Counted from the stretch's first letter, positions 1-10,963 are shown. The stretch is DNA of 64,000 nt from [Clostridium] symbiosum (GCA_036419695.1 CP143946.1:1730001-1794000), one strand, 5' to 3'. Notes: generated by a model from the letters alone, not told the origin. Program-made: numbers and translations.

Positions 1-312
1 ATGAGGAATCAGGCATAGGCGTGAAACGCCGTGAACGAAAGGTCGTAGACCTTGAGTGGCACTCTGGACCAGGCAAACGCATCGCATGTACCTTGAAAAC
101 TGCATATTGAAATAATATCTAGATAGAGTTTCAAAACTCTTCTGAGTGGCTTGCCACAAGGAAGGGGAGAGAGACAAAATCAAGACATCCGAGGTGTTAC
201 ACGAAAGTGTAACCGAAAAACAAACCAAAACGAATTTATTTGTAAACCTAAACCAGAGATTCAACGCTATGAATCTTAGACAAGAACCCGCACCCGCAGG
301 TTTGAGTCAATT
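1..312 (+). other. 16S-23S internal transcribed spacer (right part)
   Basis: This stretch runs into the 5' end of the 23S gene and ends with the purine-rich leader of large-subunit precursor RNA. It contains the phrase ACCTTGAAAACTGCATA near 91-107, which is common in Firmicute rRNA spacers. I see no tRNA gene and no 5S gene in it. The 16S gene must lie to the left, outside the window. Confidence 0.75.
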
Positions 313-3200
<2,888 letters not shown>

Positions 3201-3228
3201 AAGGTTAGGTTATGGATATTGCCAGAGT

Positions 3229-3298
3229 ACTTAGTGAGGTATTGCCGAACTTAGTACGAGGCACGTCAGACACTTAACGAGGTGTTACCGAGTTTAGT
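3229..3298 (+). repeat. imperfect tandem repeat in the 23S trailer
   Basis: Two 27-nt units lie 43 nt apart at 3229-3255 and 3272-3298. Both follow the pattern ACTTARYGAGGT, then RTTRCCGA, then TTAGT. They occupy the position where a 5S gene would normally follow the 23S, but neither unit has 5S sequence. They may be remnants of rRNA processing sites; function is unknown. Confidence 0.55.
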
Positions 3299-3402
3299 GA
3301 ATTGACAGGGAAACAAAGTTTAAAACGGATGAATTTCAATATGTGGTTTTGAAGGTATATGATTTTTTCATAACTGAATAAGATTATATCAGAAACGGAT
3401 GA

Positions 3403-3477
3403 CGGGGTGTGGCTCAGCTTGGCTAGAGCGCCTGGTTTGGGACCAGGAGGTCGCAGGTTCGAATCCTGTCACCCCGA
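3403..3477 (+). tRNA. tRNA-Pro (anticodon TGG)
   Basis: The acceptor stem CGGGGTG (3403-3409) pairs with CACCCCG (3470-3476), followed by discriminator A. The anticodon arm CCTGG-TTTGGGA-CCAGG gives anticodon TGG. The T-arm contains GGTTCGAATCC. CCA is not encoded. It lies 11 nt before a tRNA-Gly and is probably co-transcribed with the rRNA operon. Confidence 0.95.
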
Positions 3478-3488
3478 TTCTATGATAT

Positions 3489-3560
3489 GCGCGAGTGGCT
3501 CAGTGGTGGAGTATCGCCTTGCCAAGGCGAGGGTCGCGGGTTCGAATCCCGTCTCGCGCT
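3489..3560 (+). tRNA. tRNA-Gly (anticodon GCC)
   Basis: The acceptor stem GCGCGAG (3489-3495) pairs with CTCGCGC (3553-3559). The anticodon arm TCGCC-TTGCCAA-GGCGA gives anticodon GCC. The T-arm contains GGTTCGAATCC. CCA is not encoded. A terminator follows directly. Confidence 0.95.
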
Positions 3561-3570
3561 CTTTTTATTA

Positions 3571-3609
3571 CCAGAATTATCTTAATATAAGAGGAATTCT
3601 GGTTTTTTT
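3571..3609 (+). terminator. rho-independent terminator of the rRNA-tRNA operon
   Basis: CCAGAATT (3571-3578) pairs with AATTCTGG (3595-3602) and is followed by seven T. It closes the rRNA/tRNA transcription unit. The next 230 bases to 3841 hold only an AT-rich leader for the following gene. Confidence 0.85.
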
Positions 3610-3841
3610 GTTATATAAAATGCAATTTTCTTATACAAAGTGCAAATATTAGCCCATATAATCTTTTTTCTTTTTTTCAAAATATTCTAAATCCTGTCAT
3701 CCTAATTGTAATATTCCTGATTCTGTGGTATCCTTTCTTATGTATACAATAAAATAAGTCGTCAATAATGTGCTTTCTATTACAAAATTCGACTATTTTT
3801 ATGGTGAAAAATGAACCAAAACAGCCAAGGAGGTAGTAAGA

Positions 3842-5137
3842 ATGGCTATTGTTGATGTGATAAAATATAATGGGAACCCGGATACCTTTGCATGGAAATA
3901 CCCAAGCGAGGAGCTGGGAACCTGGACACAGCTTATTGTGAATGAATCCCAGGAAGCGATTCTGTTTAAGGGCGGCCGGGCGCTGGATGTTTTTGAAAGT
4001 GGCCGTCACACTTTAGATACGGCCAATATTCCGTTTCTGAACAAAATTATCAATCTGCCCTTCGGCAACCGTTCCCCTTTTACCGCGGAGGTATGGTTTG
4101 TCAATAAGGCATATAATCTTGATGTAAAGTGGGGAACACCGACACCGATCCAGGTGCAGGATGCAAAGTACGGGATTTTTGTACCGGTCAGATCGAATGG
4201 TGCCTTTGGAATCCAGATTGAGGATTCCAAAAAATTTCTGGTAAAACTGGTGGGGACCCTTCCGGCGTTTGGAAAGATGGATATTATCAAATATTTCAGA
4301 GGTCTGTACATAACGAAGGTAAAGGATTCCATTTCCACCTATCTGATACATAAACAAATCAGCATCCTGGAAATCAATGCGTATCTGGATGAACTTTCTG
4401 AATTCATGAAAACACGGATGGAGCCGGTTTTGGAGGAATACGGAATCAAGCTGGCAACATTTTACGTCAATGATATAAGTGTCCCCGAGGAGGATCCGGC
4501 CGTTAAACGGCTGAAGGCGGCCCTCGCAAAGAGAGCGGAGATGAATATCATCGGATATAATTACCAGCAGGAACGTTCCTTTGATACCCTGGAGGGAGCT
4601 GCAAAAAATACAGGTTCGACGGCTGCTCCCCTCATGGGGGCAGGCATGGGACTGGGAATGGGCCTCGGAATGGGGCACGGCGTAGGCGGAGCTTTTACCG
4701 AGATGGCGCAAGGATTAAAAACGGACGATGGCGGAACGAAAGAATGTCCCAAGTGCCACGCAGCCATGACGGGTAAGCAAAGATTCTGCGGTATGTGCGG
4801 ATTTGATACCGATCAGGAGCCGAGAGAAGAACCGGCGGAGGCAAAATGTTCGGCCTGCGGATGTAAAATTACAAAATCTGTTAAATTTTGCCCGGAATGC
4901 GGCAGAAAGATAAATCACTGCCCGGAATGCGGCAATGATTTGGCGGAGGGAGACGTTCAATGCTCTGCCTGCGGGTATGAACCGAAAAAGGCGTGTCCCG
5001 GATGCGGAGCCGCAATTACCTCAGAGATGAAATTTTGTCCGCAGTGCGGGGAAGCTTTGGTAAAGAGATGTCCGAAATGCGGCACGGCATTTGAAGGCAG
5101 TCCGAAATTCTGTCTGGAATGTGGAGAAAAGCTTTAA
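3842..5137 (+). CDS. SPFH-domain protein with C-terminal zinc ribbons (YdjI-like)
   Basis: The protein has 431 residues. Residues about 25-240 match the SPFH/band-7-like 'virion core protein' type also found in Bacillus YdjI. A Gly/Met-rich linker follows (about 265-285). The C-terminus holds a run of about five CxxC-type zinc ribbons from residue 300 to the end (for example CPKCHAAM, FCGMCG, FCPECGRK, CPGCGAAI, FCLECGEKL). It has no signal peptide and is presumably a cytoplasmic protein that binds membrane, as YdjI does in the Bacillus PspA-linked ydjFGHI operon. A strong ribosome site (AAGGAGG) precedes the ATG. It is the first gene of a three-gene operon whose other members are small membrane proteins. 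No PspA gene is visible here. A role in envelope stress is inference. Confidence 0.85.
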   Translation: MAIVDVIKYNGNPDTFAWKYPSEELGTWTQLIVNESQEAILFKGGRALDVFESGRHTLDTANIPFLNKIINLPFGNRSPFTAEVWFVNKAYNLDVKWGTPTPIQVQDAKYGIFVPVRSNGAFGIQIEDSKKFLVKLVGTLPAFGKMDIIKYFRGLYITKVKDSISTYLIHKQISILEINAYLDELSEFMKTRMEPVLEEYGIKLATFYVNDISVPEEDPAVKRLKAALAKRAEMNIIGYNYQQERSFDTLEGAAKNTGSTAAPLMGAGMGLGMGLGMGHGVGGAFTEMAQGLKTDDGGTKECPKCHAAMTGKQRFCGMCGFDTDQEPREEPAEAKCSACGCKITKSVKFCPECGRKINHCPECGNDLAEGDVQCSACGYEPKKACPGCGAAITSEMKFCPQCGEALVKRCPKCGTAFEGSPKFCLECGEKL

Positions 5138-5148
5138 AGGAGACGCAT

Positions 5149-5529
5149 ATGAAATATAGAAAAACATATGGGATATTGGCGGCATTAACAATTATTCTGA
5201 CCCTGATCCTGTGTGGATTGTTTATAAGGGACTGGCATGGTGTAACGGCTGTGGCGCTGTTTTTCATGGTTTTGTCGGAAGGAGTTCTGTTTGGCGGATT
5301 AATATTCCTTGACGCAATAGCGGATAAGACATCCCAGATTATAGCGAGAGTCGGTATCGGAACGGTAATCATTACATATTCTTTTTTAACATTTATAAGC
5401 TCCCTGCTCTTTATGACGGTACTGAAGGAGGCGGTAAAGGGGTTTATCGCAGTGGAAGCGGTGCTGCTAATTGTGGGGATGATGGCCGGAACTATATTTT
5501 ATACCGTTTCAAAGGCAATGAAACGATGA
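5149..5529 (+). CDS. small four-helix membrane protein
   Basis: The protein has 126 residues and about four hydrophobic membrane segments (roughly residues 7-26, 31-53, 66-88 and 99-118). No family is recognised. I chose the ATG at 5149 because AAAGGAG lies just before it; the longer reading frame from 5119 would overlap the upstream gene. It sits 11 bp after the SPFH/zinc-ribbon gene and very likely shares its operon. It could be a membrane partner of that protein, but this is inferred from position only. Confidence 0.7.
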   Translation: MKYRKTYGILAALTIILTLILCGLFIRDWHGVTAVALFFMVLSEGVLFGGLIFLDAIADKTSQIIARVGIGTVIITYSFLTFISSLLFMTVLKEAVKGFIAVEAVLLIVGMMAGTIFYTVSKAMKR

Positions 5530-5638
5530 ACTGCGCGTTTTTAACGCGGGCCGCAGCCGTTTCAGCGGCAGGATTGAATGGAATATTAAAACAGGTTTTG
5601 AAGTATAACAGAATCATTACAGCGTGGAGGTATATGAG

Positions 5639-6214
5639 GTGAACAGTTCCAAAACAGCCCTGGTAATAAACCAGATTATCGAAAAAGTTCAGTTGGTGGC
5701 AGGAATTATTATCTTGCTGCTTTTCGGTTTATGTACGATTATGTCGCTTTACGATCACGAACTGGGAGCCGGTGGCTTTTTACAGTTTTGTCTTGTCTGC
5801 GACGTGATAGGACTGGTTTTAATTTTCTTCAGCAGAAAAAGACGTAAGCTGACCGTGGACTTTAAAAAATATGTAACGGCCTTGTCGGGTAATGAGACGG
5901 GAAACATCGATTATCTGGCGGCGGCGCTCAATACTTCCCCGGATATTGTCAAGTCTAACATCGAGAAAATGATCAAAAAGAATTTATTTGCCAATGCTTA
6001 TATCGATGCAAATTTAAACCGTCTGGTAATTGGCGGAAAAAGTCAGGCCGCCGCACAGTCACGGCCGGTTCCGCCGGCTATAAACCAGGCGCCGGTCCAG
6101 CAGAAGATAGAATATATGACGGTGAACTGCAAAGGATGCGGAGGCGTGAACAAGGTGGCAAGGGGAGCCGTAACGGAATGTGAATACTGCGGTTCTATGA
6201 TAAAGGGCGAATAG
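5639..6214 (+). CDS. membrane protein with C-terminal zinc ribbon (YdjG/YdjH-like context)
   Basis: The protein has 191 residues. Two membrane segments lie near the N-terminus (about 15-38 and 45-66). A soluble, winged-helix-like part follows (about 75-130), then a linker and a C-terminal zinc ribbon (CKGCGG ... CEYCGS). The GTG at 5639 is preferred because GGAGG (5626-5630) is well spaced from it; an in-frame GTG at 5624 is possible. As the last gene before a terminator, it shares the zinc-ribbon theme with the first gene of the operon, suggesting one membrane-associated complex. Exact function is unknown. Confidence 0.75.
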   Translation: MNSSKTALVINQIIEKVQLVAGIIILLLFGLCTIMSLYDHELGAGGFLQFCLVCDVIGLVLIFFSRKRRKLTVDFKKYVTALSGNETGNIDYLAAALNTSPDIVKSNIEKMIKKNLFANAYIDANLNRLVIGGKSQAAAQSRPVPPAINQAPVQQKIEYMTVNCKGCGGVNKVARGAVTECEYCGSMIKGE

Positions 6215-6327
6215 GATAATAGGCGAGTAAAATAAAATTCAGGCAGAATAAAAGGTGAGAAAAAATAAAAGGTAAATAGTAGAGACGCCTGACTTAGACT
6301 CACATTTACTATTGGCATCGTAACTGA

Positions 6328-6354
6328 GAGCCCCGAAACCGGGGCTCCTTTTTT
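6328..6354 (+). terminator. terminator of the SPFH/zinc-ribbon operon
   Basis: GAGCCCC (6328-6334) pairs with GGGGCTC (6341-6347) around a short loop, followed by six T. It stands at the convergent junction with the minus-strand dehydrogenase operon. Confidence 0.9.
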
Positions 6355-6478
6355 GGCAAATTCTGCCCGGATTCTCCCCACCGCGACAACCTAAAGCCCG
6401 GGACGGAAGACTCACAACCCTATTCTCATCATCCAGTTCCCGTCCGTTCCGCCGTGTTCTCATTCCTCGATTAAATTC
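6355..6478 (-). mobile_element. cloverleaf palindromic element, copy A (truncated, minus orientation)
   Basis: Read on the minus strand, this segment carries the opening of the large palindromic element seen at 13809 and 51290. It holds a start variant GAATTTAATCGAGGAATGAG, then GTGAGTCTTCCGTCCCGGG, then TTGTCGCGG and GGGGAGAATCCGGGCAGAA. It then stops next to the terminator at 6328-6354, so only about 124 bp of the left part survives. Its first bases run through the end of the overlapping minus-strand gene and supply that gene's stop codon. Confidence 0.8.
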
Positions 6479-6837
6479 ACCCTCTCAATTGGCCGTGTCG
6501 CAATAACATCACTGTCCAGTCCAAGCACATTGTGAATCAGGATCTGCCCGATCTGCACCGGGGCGTCAAGGCTGAGTTTCCTGATTTCACCCATGACGTC
6601 GAAAATTTTCTCTCTGGGCACCGGGTTTGTCAGGCGCACGCTGCACAGCGGGAGTTCCCCGCTCCTGACCAGGACCGAGGTGGAAATGGTGCGTACCGGG
6701 TGAGTCAGTTCCTGCCCGACGTAATCGGCGCCCCTGGGGCATTTGTTTCCTTTTAAAGAGAGGACTTCGGTACCGTCGTACACCGCCTCAATTTCACAGC
6801 CGCCCGGGCAGAGGATACAGGTAAATGTTTTAGTCAT
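6460..6837 (-). CDS. DUF1667 protein, small subunit of a GlpABC-like dehydrogenase
   Basis: The protein has 125 residues and an N-terminal cysteine set (CILCPGGCE ... CPRGADY, residues about 7-37) typical of DUF1667 proteins, likely binding a metal or Fe-S cluster. These proteins are usually encoded after two FAD oxidoreductases resembling anaerobic glycerol-3-phosphate dehydrogenase, as here; the start overlaps the upstream gene by 8 bp. The last residues (NLIEE) and the TGA stop are encoded by cloverleaf element copy A (6355-6478), so the natural C-terminus has been replaced or extended. The role as an electron-transfer subunit is inferred from the operon. Confidence 0.85.
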   Translation of the reverse strand: MTKTFTCILCPGGCEIEAVYDGTEVLSLKGNKCPRGADYVGQELTHPVRTISTSVLVRSGELPLCSVRLTNPVPREKIFDVMGEIRKLSLDAPVQIGQILIHNVLGLDSDVIATRPIERVNLIEE

Positions 6838-8071
6838 TGCTCATCACCACCTTTATTGTATGATTTGAGAGAAGAGCGCTCTTAGGGAGGGCAATCTGTT
6901 CCATTTCCGCGGGTATCATCCTGTCAAAGTGCGCAGAGGAAATGATTTTTCCATCCTGTTCTAAACGGACGCAGCAGTTTTTGAACGGCCTGCGGGGACG
7001 GAAGGAGAGAAGCGCATCACATGTCCCGGTGATCTTCTGAGGCACGGTGTATCCGATGGAGCCGTCTGTTTCCAAAGTAATGGACGGGGCGGGAAGACTG
7101 CCGGACAGATAGCGTGTCACAGAATCGGCCAGGCGTTCCGCTTCCAGGGAGACAAAGTCCACCAGGTCATGTACGTGAAGAACATTGCCGGCGGCAAATA
7201 TGCCGGGCGTGCTGGTGTGGTAAAATTCGTCCACCACAGCGCCTTTGGTTCTGGGATCCAGTTCCACATCCGCCATGGAGGTCAGCTCATTTTCCGGTAT
7301 CAGGCCGACGGAGAGGATGAGGGTATCGCAGGGATATTCCTTTTCCGTCCCCGGTATTGGATTCATCTCTTCATCCACTTTGCTGACGACGACGGATTCC
7401 AGGCGGTTATGGCCCTTGATTTCCGTCACGGTGTGGCTCAGATAGAGCGGAATCTGATAATCGTTTAGGCATTGTTCAATGTTGCGGGGAAGGCCGCTGG
7501 GATAGGGCTGTATCTCAAATACGGCTTCAACCGAGGCGCCTTCAAGGGTCAGTCTTCTGGCCATAATCATTCCGATATCGCCGGAACCCAGGATGACAAC
7601 GCGTTTTCCGATCATTTTATTTTTTAAATTAATATATGTCTGTGCCACTCCGGCCGTAAAGACACCGGATGGCCGTTCACCGGGGATAGACAGCGCGCCG
7701 CGGGTGCGCTCCCGGCATCCCATGGTCAGGATGACGGCGTCCGCCTGGTAACACGACAGTCCGCCGGAGGAAGCGGCGATCACCCTCCTGTCGGGAGTAA
7801 GGCCGATTACCGTGGTGTCTGTGACAAATTCGATGCCCAGTTCCTTTACACGATCGATAAAATACTGGGCATATTCCGGTCCGGACAGGCTTGTTTTAAA
7901 GCGCGTCAGGCCAAATCCGTCGTGGATACACTGGCGGAGGATTCCGCCCAGGTGATGTTCCCGTTCCACAATCAGGATATCTTGGACGCTGTTTTCTTTT
8001 AGTTTAATCGCGGCAGCCAGGCCTCCGGGGCCGCCGCCAATGATTATCACATCTTTATGGATTCTATTCAT
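6830..8071 (-). CDS. FAD/NAD(P)-dependent oxidoreductase (GlpB-like subunit)
   Basis: The protein has 413 residues. It has an N-terminal FAD-binding GGGPGGLAAA motif (residues about 12-21) and a second dinucleotide site GSGDIGM (about 160-170), the layout of class-II pyridine nucleotide-disulfide oxidoreductases, without an evident CxxxxC redox disulfide. The C-terminal 80 residues are a separate barrel-like extension. It forms the middle gene of a GlpABC-like triad, overlapping the upstream gene by ATGA (4 bp) and the downstream gene by 8 bp, so the three are translationally coupled. The likely role is passing electrons from the GlpA-like subunit to an acceptor in anaerobic glycerol-3-phosphate oxidation; substrate is inferred from family. 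Confidence 0.85.
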   Translation of the reverse strand: MNRIHKDVIIIGGGPGGLAAAIKLKENSVQDILIVEREHHLGGILRQCIHDGFGLTRFKTSLSGPEYAQYFIDRVKELGIEFVTDTTVIGLTPDRRVIAASSGGLSCYQADAVILTMGCRERTRGALSIPGERPSGVFTAGVAQTYINLKNKMIGKRVVILGSGDIGMIMARRLTLEGASVEAVFEIQPYPSGLPRNIEQCLNDYQIPLYLSHTVTEIKGHNRLESVVVSKVDEEMNPIPGTEKEYPCDTLILSVGLIPENELTSMADVELDPRTKGAVVDEFYHTSTPGIFAAGNVLHVHDLVDFVSLEAERLADSVTRYLSGSLPAPSITLETDGSIGYTVPQKITGTCDALLSFRPRRPFKNCCVRLEQDGKIISSAHFDRMIPAEMEQIALPKSALLSNHTIKVVMSND

Positions 8072-9552
8072 TCGTCTCTCACCGCTCCCGTAAATATGGA
8101 TGAGCCATTCCGGCTGTATGTCAGTTCTGTAAGTGGTATCTGTTTCTCCCGCATCAGAAGTTCCGTGATCCTGGTCTGGCAGTAGCCTCCCTGGCAGCGG
8201 CCCATCATGGCCCGGCAGCGGTATTTTACGCCGGTTACGGTATTTGCGCCCAGCGGCCGCCGGATCGCGTCTAACACTTCTGCTTTTGTGATTGTTTCAC
8301 AGCGGCAGATAATTTCGCCATAATCCGGGTTACTGCGGATCAAACGTTCCTGTTCCTCCGGCGTACGGCCGCGGAAGGAGATGAAACGTTTTCGGATCGG
8401 ATTAAAGTTCTGATTGGGCCTTAGTGCCTCGACCTCCTTAATCAGCCGCACCACCTCCCGTGATATCGGAACGGCGCTTGTAAGTCCGGGCGACTCGATA
8501 CCGACGAGATTGACGGTGCGGGGAGCGAGTTCATCGCGGCGTTCTATGACAAAGTCGTGATAACCGCCGACGCCCTTAGGCGTAAGTTTGGGCCTTATCC
8601 CTGCAAAGTTGCGGATAAAACTGTCTCTTTTTATGTATGGGAAGATACGTCCCCCGTCTTTTATCAGCATATCCATGATGTCTTTGGTAGCGGCGTAATT
8701 GTCGCGTTCATCAATGTACTCGGTGCTGGGACCGATCATGATGTTGCCGTCCACCGTTGGCGTCAGATGGATTCCCAGTCCGCCGGTACTGTAGTCGGGA
8801 ACCGGATAGGCCGGCAGGGGCAGTTTATCCCCCAGCTTTTTGTCTAAAATAAAATATTCTCCCCTGCAGGGATAAATGGTATATTCATCGATTCCCAACA
8901 TGGCCGATATTTTATCGGAGTATAGACCGGCGCAGTTGATGACCCAGCGGGTCATCAAGAAACCGTTTTTCGTACAGACACGGTAATGAAAGTTTCCCTG
9001 TTCTGAATGTTTGGTTTCGCGGGTGATATCCGTGACTTCGCGGTTAAAGAAGAATTCCACCCCATTCTCCGCAGCATTTTCAGCCAGTCCAAATGTAAAT
9101 TCAAACGGGCTTAAAATGGCGGTGGTGGGAGACCACATGGCAAACTCACCGTCGATACAGGGCGCCTTTGCACGGATAAAATCTTTCTCTACAATTTCCA
9201 GTCCCCGGATCCCGTTTTTCTCCCCTGTTTCCTTCATTTCCCAAAGTTTTTCCCGATCCTCTCCGGAAAAGCCGACGATCAGCTTTCCGGTCCTTTTATA
9301 CGGAATATCAAGCTCTCCGGCAATCTGATCAAAACAGGCGTTGCCCTCCACACAAAATTTTGCCATCAAAGAACCCGGTTTATTATTATATCCGGAGTGG
9401 AGCACCGCTGAGTTATGGGAGCTGGTTTCACAGCACACGTCGGGCGCTTTTTCCACAACCGCAGTTTTCAGATTGTACCGTGAAAGCTCGCGGGCCACAG
9501 CGCAGCCGATGACGCCTGCCCCGATTATTGTAACATCATATATTTGATTCAA
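8068..9552 (-). CDS. FAD-dependent glycerol-3-phosphate dehydrogenase-like protein (GlpA-like) with BFD domain
   Basis: The protein has 494 residues. The N-terminal DAO-type FAD domain starts with IGAGVIGCAVAREL. The C-terminal portion (about 400-470) is a BFD-type [2Fe-2S] domain with cysteines CRCETIT ... RCRAMMGRCQGGYC. This DAO-plus-BFD layout is that of anaerobic glycerol-3-phosphate dehydrogenase and L-2-hydroxyglutarate oxidase-like enzymes; the neighbouring GlpB-like and DUF1667 genes favour the former. A ribosome site (AAAGGAG) lies 7-13 nt before the ATG. It is the promoter-proximal gene of the operon. The exact substrate cannot be read from sequence alone. Confidence 0.85.
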   Translation of the reverse strand: MNQIYDVTIIGAGVIGCAVARELSRYNLKTAVVEKAPDVCCETSSHNSAVLHSGYNNKPGSLMAKFCVEGNACFDQIAGELDIPYKRTGKLIVGFSGEDREKLWEMKETGEKNGIRGLEIVEKDFIRAKAPCIDGEFAMWSPTTAILSPFEFTFGLAENAAENGVEFFFNREVTDITRETKHSEQGNFHYRVCTKNGFLMTRWVINCAGLYSDKISAMLGIDEYTIYPCRGEYFILDKKLGDKLPLPAYPVPDYSTGGLGIHLTPTVDGNIMIGPSTEYIDERDNYAATKDIMDMLIKDGGRIFPYIKRDSFIRNFAGIRPKLTPKGVGGYHDFVIERRDELAPRTVNLVGIESPGLTSAVPISREVVRLIKEVEALRPNQNFNPIRKRFISFRGRTPEEQERLIRSNPDYGEIICRCETITKAEVLDAIRRPLGANTVTGVKYRCRAMMGRCQGGYCQTRITELLMREKQIPLTELTYSRNGSSIFTGAVRDE

Positions 9553-9889
9553 TTAGTTAACTCCTTTCTTGCGACGAAAATTAACTTACATGACTGAAAT
9601 GGACTTAAATTAGCTAGCTCAATTATATCTGAATAAAATCATATGTCAAGAATATGGGCGTGTCTTCGAGATGATCATGCGCCTGCTTATAAGGAAATAT
9701 GCGGATTCTGGATGTATGGTAAAAAAAGTTGCTATTGCTGCAAGATTCGGCAAAGATTATCTGTCGGGAAAACGGCTTGCCAGAATTGGAAATAATGGGG
9801 GAATCATAGATGGCGATGCTTATCTGTCCGGCAGACGGACAGATAAGCATGAGACATGATTGAATCGGATTTTAGGAAGTGAGGTAATT
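9553..9889. other. intergenic region with a perfect 15-bp hairpin
   Basis: This holds the leader of the GlpA-like operon and no convincing gene. A 62-codon plus-strand frame (9671-9859) has no family resemblance and runs through the hairpin. The hairpin at 9816-9850 has arms ATGCTTATCTGTCCG and CGGACAGATAAGCAT around a 5-nt loop. It lies 40 bp after the GNAT stop codon on the minus strand and has no T-run on either side, so it may be an unusual terminator or a mRNA 3'-end stabiliser. Confidence 0.6.
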
Positions 9890-10411
9890 TCAGCATCCCA
9901 TGACCGTATTTTTTAAATATAAGTTAAATGAGCCATATTCTGTTTCTTCAAGCGGCTCCGGGCAGGACATCACAACCAGACGGTGTCCCTGGTGAGCTTC
10001 GTGGTACGGTGGGTGAACGTGATCGAAGCTGTTTACCCTGAATCCGGCTCTTTCATAAAATCCTTTCCGATGGATGGAAACTTCATCAACGGGAGGATCA
10101 ATTTCCAGAATCACTGTCTTTCCCCTCTGCCCCAGAAGTGCGAGGGCTTTTTGGCCATACTGCCGATTGCGTTTATCGGGGGCGATACAGAAATGTTCGA
10201 TGTAAATAAAATATTCCGTTTCCCAGCATAAAAGAATTCCTACAAAATCCTCTTCATCATAAATCAGGTTAAACTGGTACTCCCTGTTTCCCATGATTTC
10301 CGTCTGGGAGGCGGCGGTTCTCTGCTCATGATAAGGAAAGCTGATTTTGTAGAGTTCCATGGCTCTTAAGTACATTTCATTATCAACGGTGGTCAAACAT
10401 TCAAAGCGCAT
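9890..10411 (-). CDS. GNAT-family N-acetyltransferase
   Basis: The protein has 173 residues with a GNAT fold: the YIEHFCIAPDKRNRQYGQKAL segment covers beta-4 and the acetyl-CoA loop (here RNRQYG in place of the usual Q/RxxGxG/A), followed by ILEIDPP and the FYERAGF motif of beta-6/7. The acceptor substrate cannot be predicted. It lies 3 bp after the flavin split-barrel gene and shares its operon. Confidence 0.8.
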   Translation of the reverse strand: MRFECLTTVDNEMYLRAMELYKISFPYHEQRTAASQTEIMGNREYQFNLIYDEEDFVGILLCWETEYFIYIEHFCIAPDKRNRQYGQKALALLGQRGKTVILEIDPPVDEVSIHRKGFYERAGFRVNSFDHVHPPYHEAHQGHRLVVMSCPEPLEETEYGSFNLYLKNTVMGC

Positions 10412-10414
10412 AAC

Positions 10415-10843
10415 TTATTCCTCCAGTTTAAGCTCTGCCAGTCCGACAGGGATATTATTTTCATAGACCCACTGTGAGACTTTCCGTATCCGGATGAGAA
10501 AGAAAACTTCATCGTCCTGGATGAATTCATCATCCTCGGAGAAGGATTCGGGATACCGTTTCCTGTATGCATTTTTAATTTCCTCATTTTCCGGAAGCGT
10601 CACTTTTCCGAGCAGTTCCGAACGGCCGGTAAAATAGAAATTCTCCACACAGACGGCGACGTTCGGGTTTTCCATCATTTGTATTGCTTTTCTGGAAGAA
10701 AGAGAGGTCCTCACATAGAGAAGCAGGCCGATGGACAGGGGGCTGACCTGACGGACGGTGACCAGATCGTCTGCACTGGTCGCGAGTGAGATTACTTCGG
10801 TTTCGGCCAGTGTTTTTTGCAGTTCATTTAAATTTACATTCAT
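10415..10843 (-). CDS. pyridoxamine-5'-phosphate-oxidase-like flavin split-barrel protein
   Basis: The protein has 142 residues with the split-barrel pattern of the PNPOx-like superfamily (VISLATSADDLVTVRQVSPL, then LLLYVRTSLSSRKAIQMMENPNVAVCV). Members bind FMN, F420 or heme; the bound group is not certain here. A ribosome site GGAGGAT precedes the ATG. It is the first gene of a two-gene operon with the GNAT gene and is preceded by a palindromic operator-like site. Confidence 0.75.
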   Translation of the reverse strand: MNVNLNELQKTLAETEVISLATSADDLVTVRQVSPLSIGLLLYVRTSLSSRKAIQMMENPNVAVCVENFYFTGRSELLGKVTLPENEEIKNAYRKRYPESFSEDDEFIQDDEVFFLIRIRKVSQWVYENNIPVGLAELKLEE

Positions 10844-10887
10844 ATTTTATCCTCCATTATGATGTGGTCTTTCATATTGTCAGTTAC

Positions 10888-10922
10888 AGTATAGCAGATA
10901 AAACATGACAACTGGTTGTCAT
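10888..10922 (-). promoter_or_regulatory. extended -10 promoter with palindromic operator for the split-barrel/GNAT operon
   Basis: On the minus strand TGCTATACT (extended -10, hexamer at 10888-10893) lies downstream of the near-perfect palindrome ATGACAACCAGTTGTCAT (10905-10922). The 8-bp arms and 2-bp centre fit a MarR/SlyA-type dimer site placed where the -35 region would be. The regulator is not encoded next to it. Confidence 0.55.
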
Positions 10923-10927
10923 AATAT

Positions 10928-10963
10928 ATTTATATCATAGGAAAGTGCTCCTATGATATAAAT
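10928..10963. repeat. perfect inverted repeat, 13-bp arms
   Basis: TTATATCATAGGA and TCCTATGATATAA flank a 6-nt centre. It lies between the enoyl-CoA hydratase terminator and the palindromic operator at 10905-10922. It could be a second regulator site or part of a double terminator. Confidence 0.6.

Noticed and set aside
9623..9859. A 62-codon plus-strand and a 75-codon minus-strand frame between the GlpA-like and GNAT genes
   Set aside because: No ribosome site of note, no family resemblance, and both run through a perfect hairpin.
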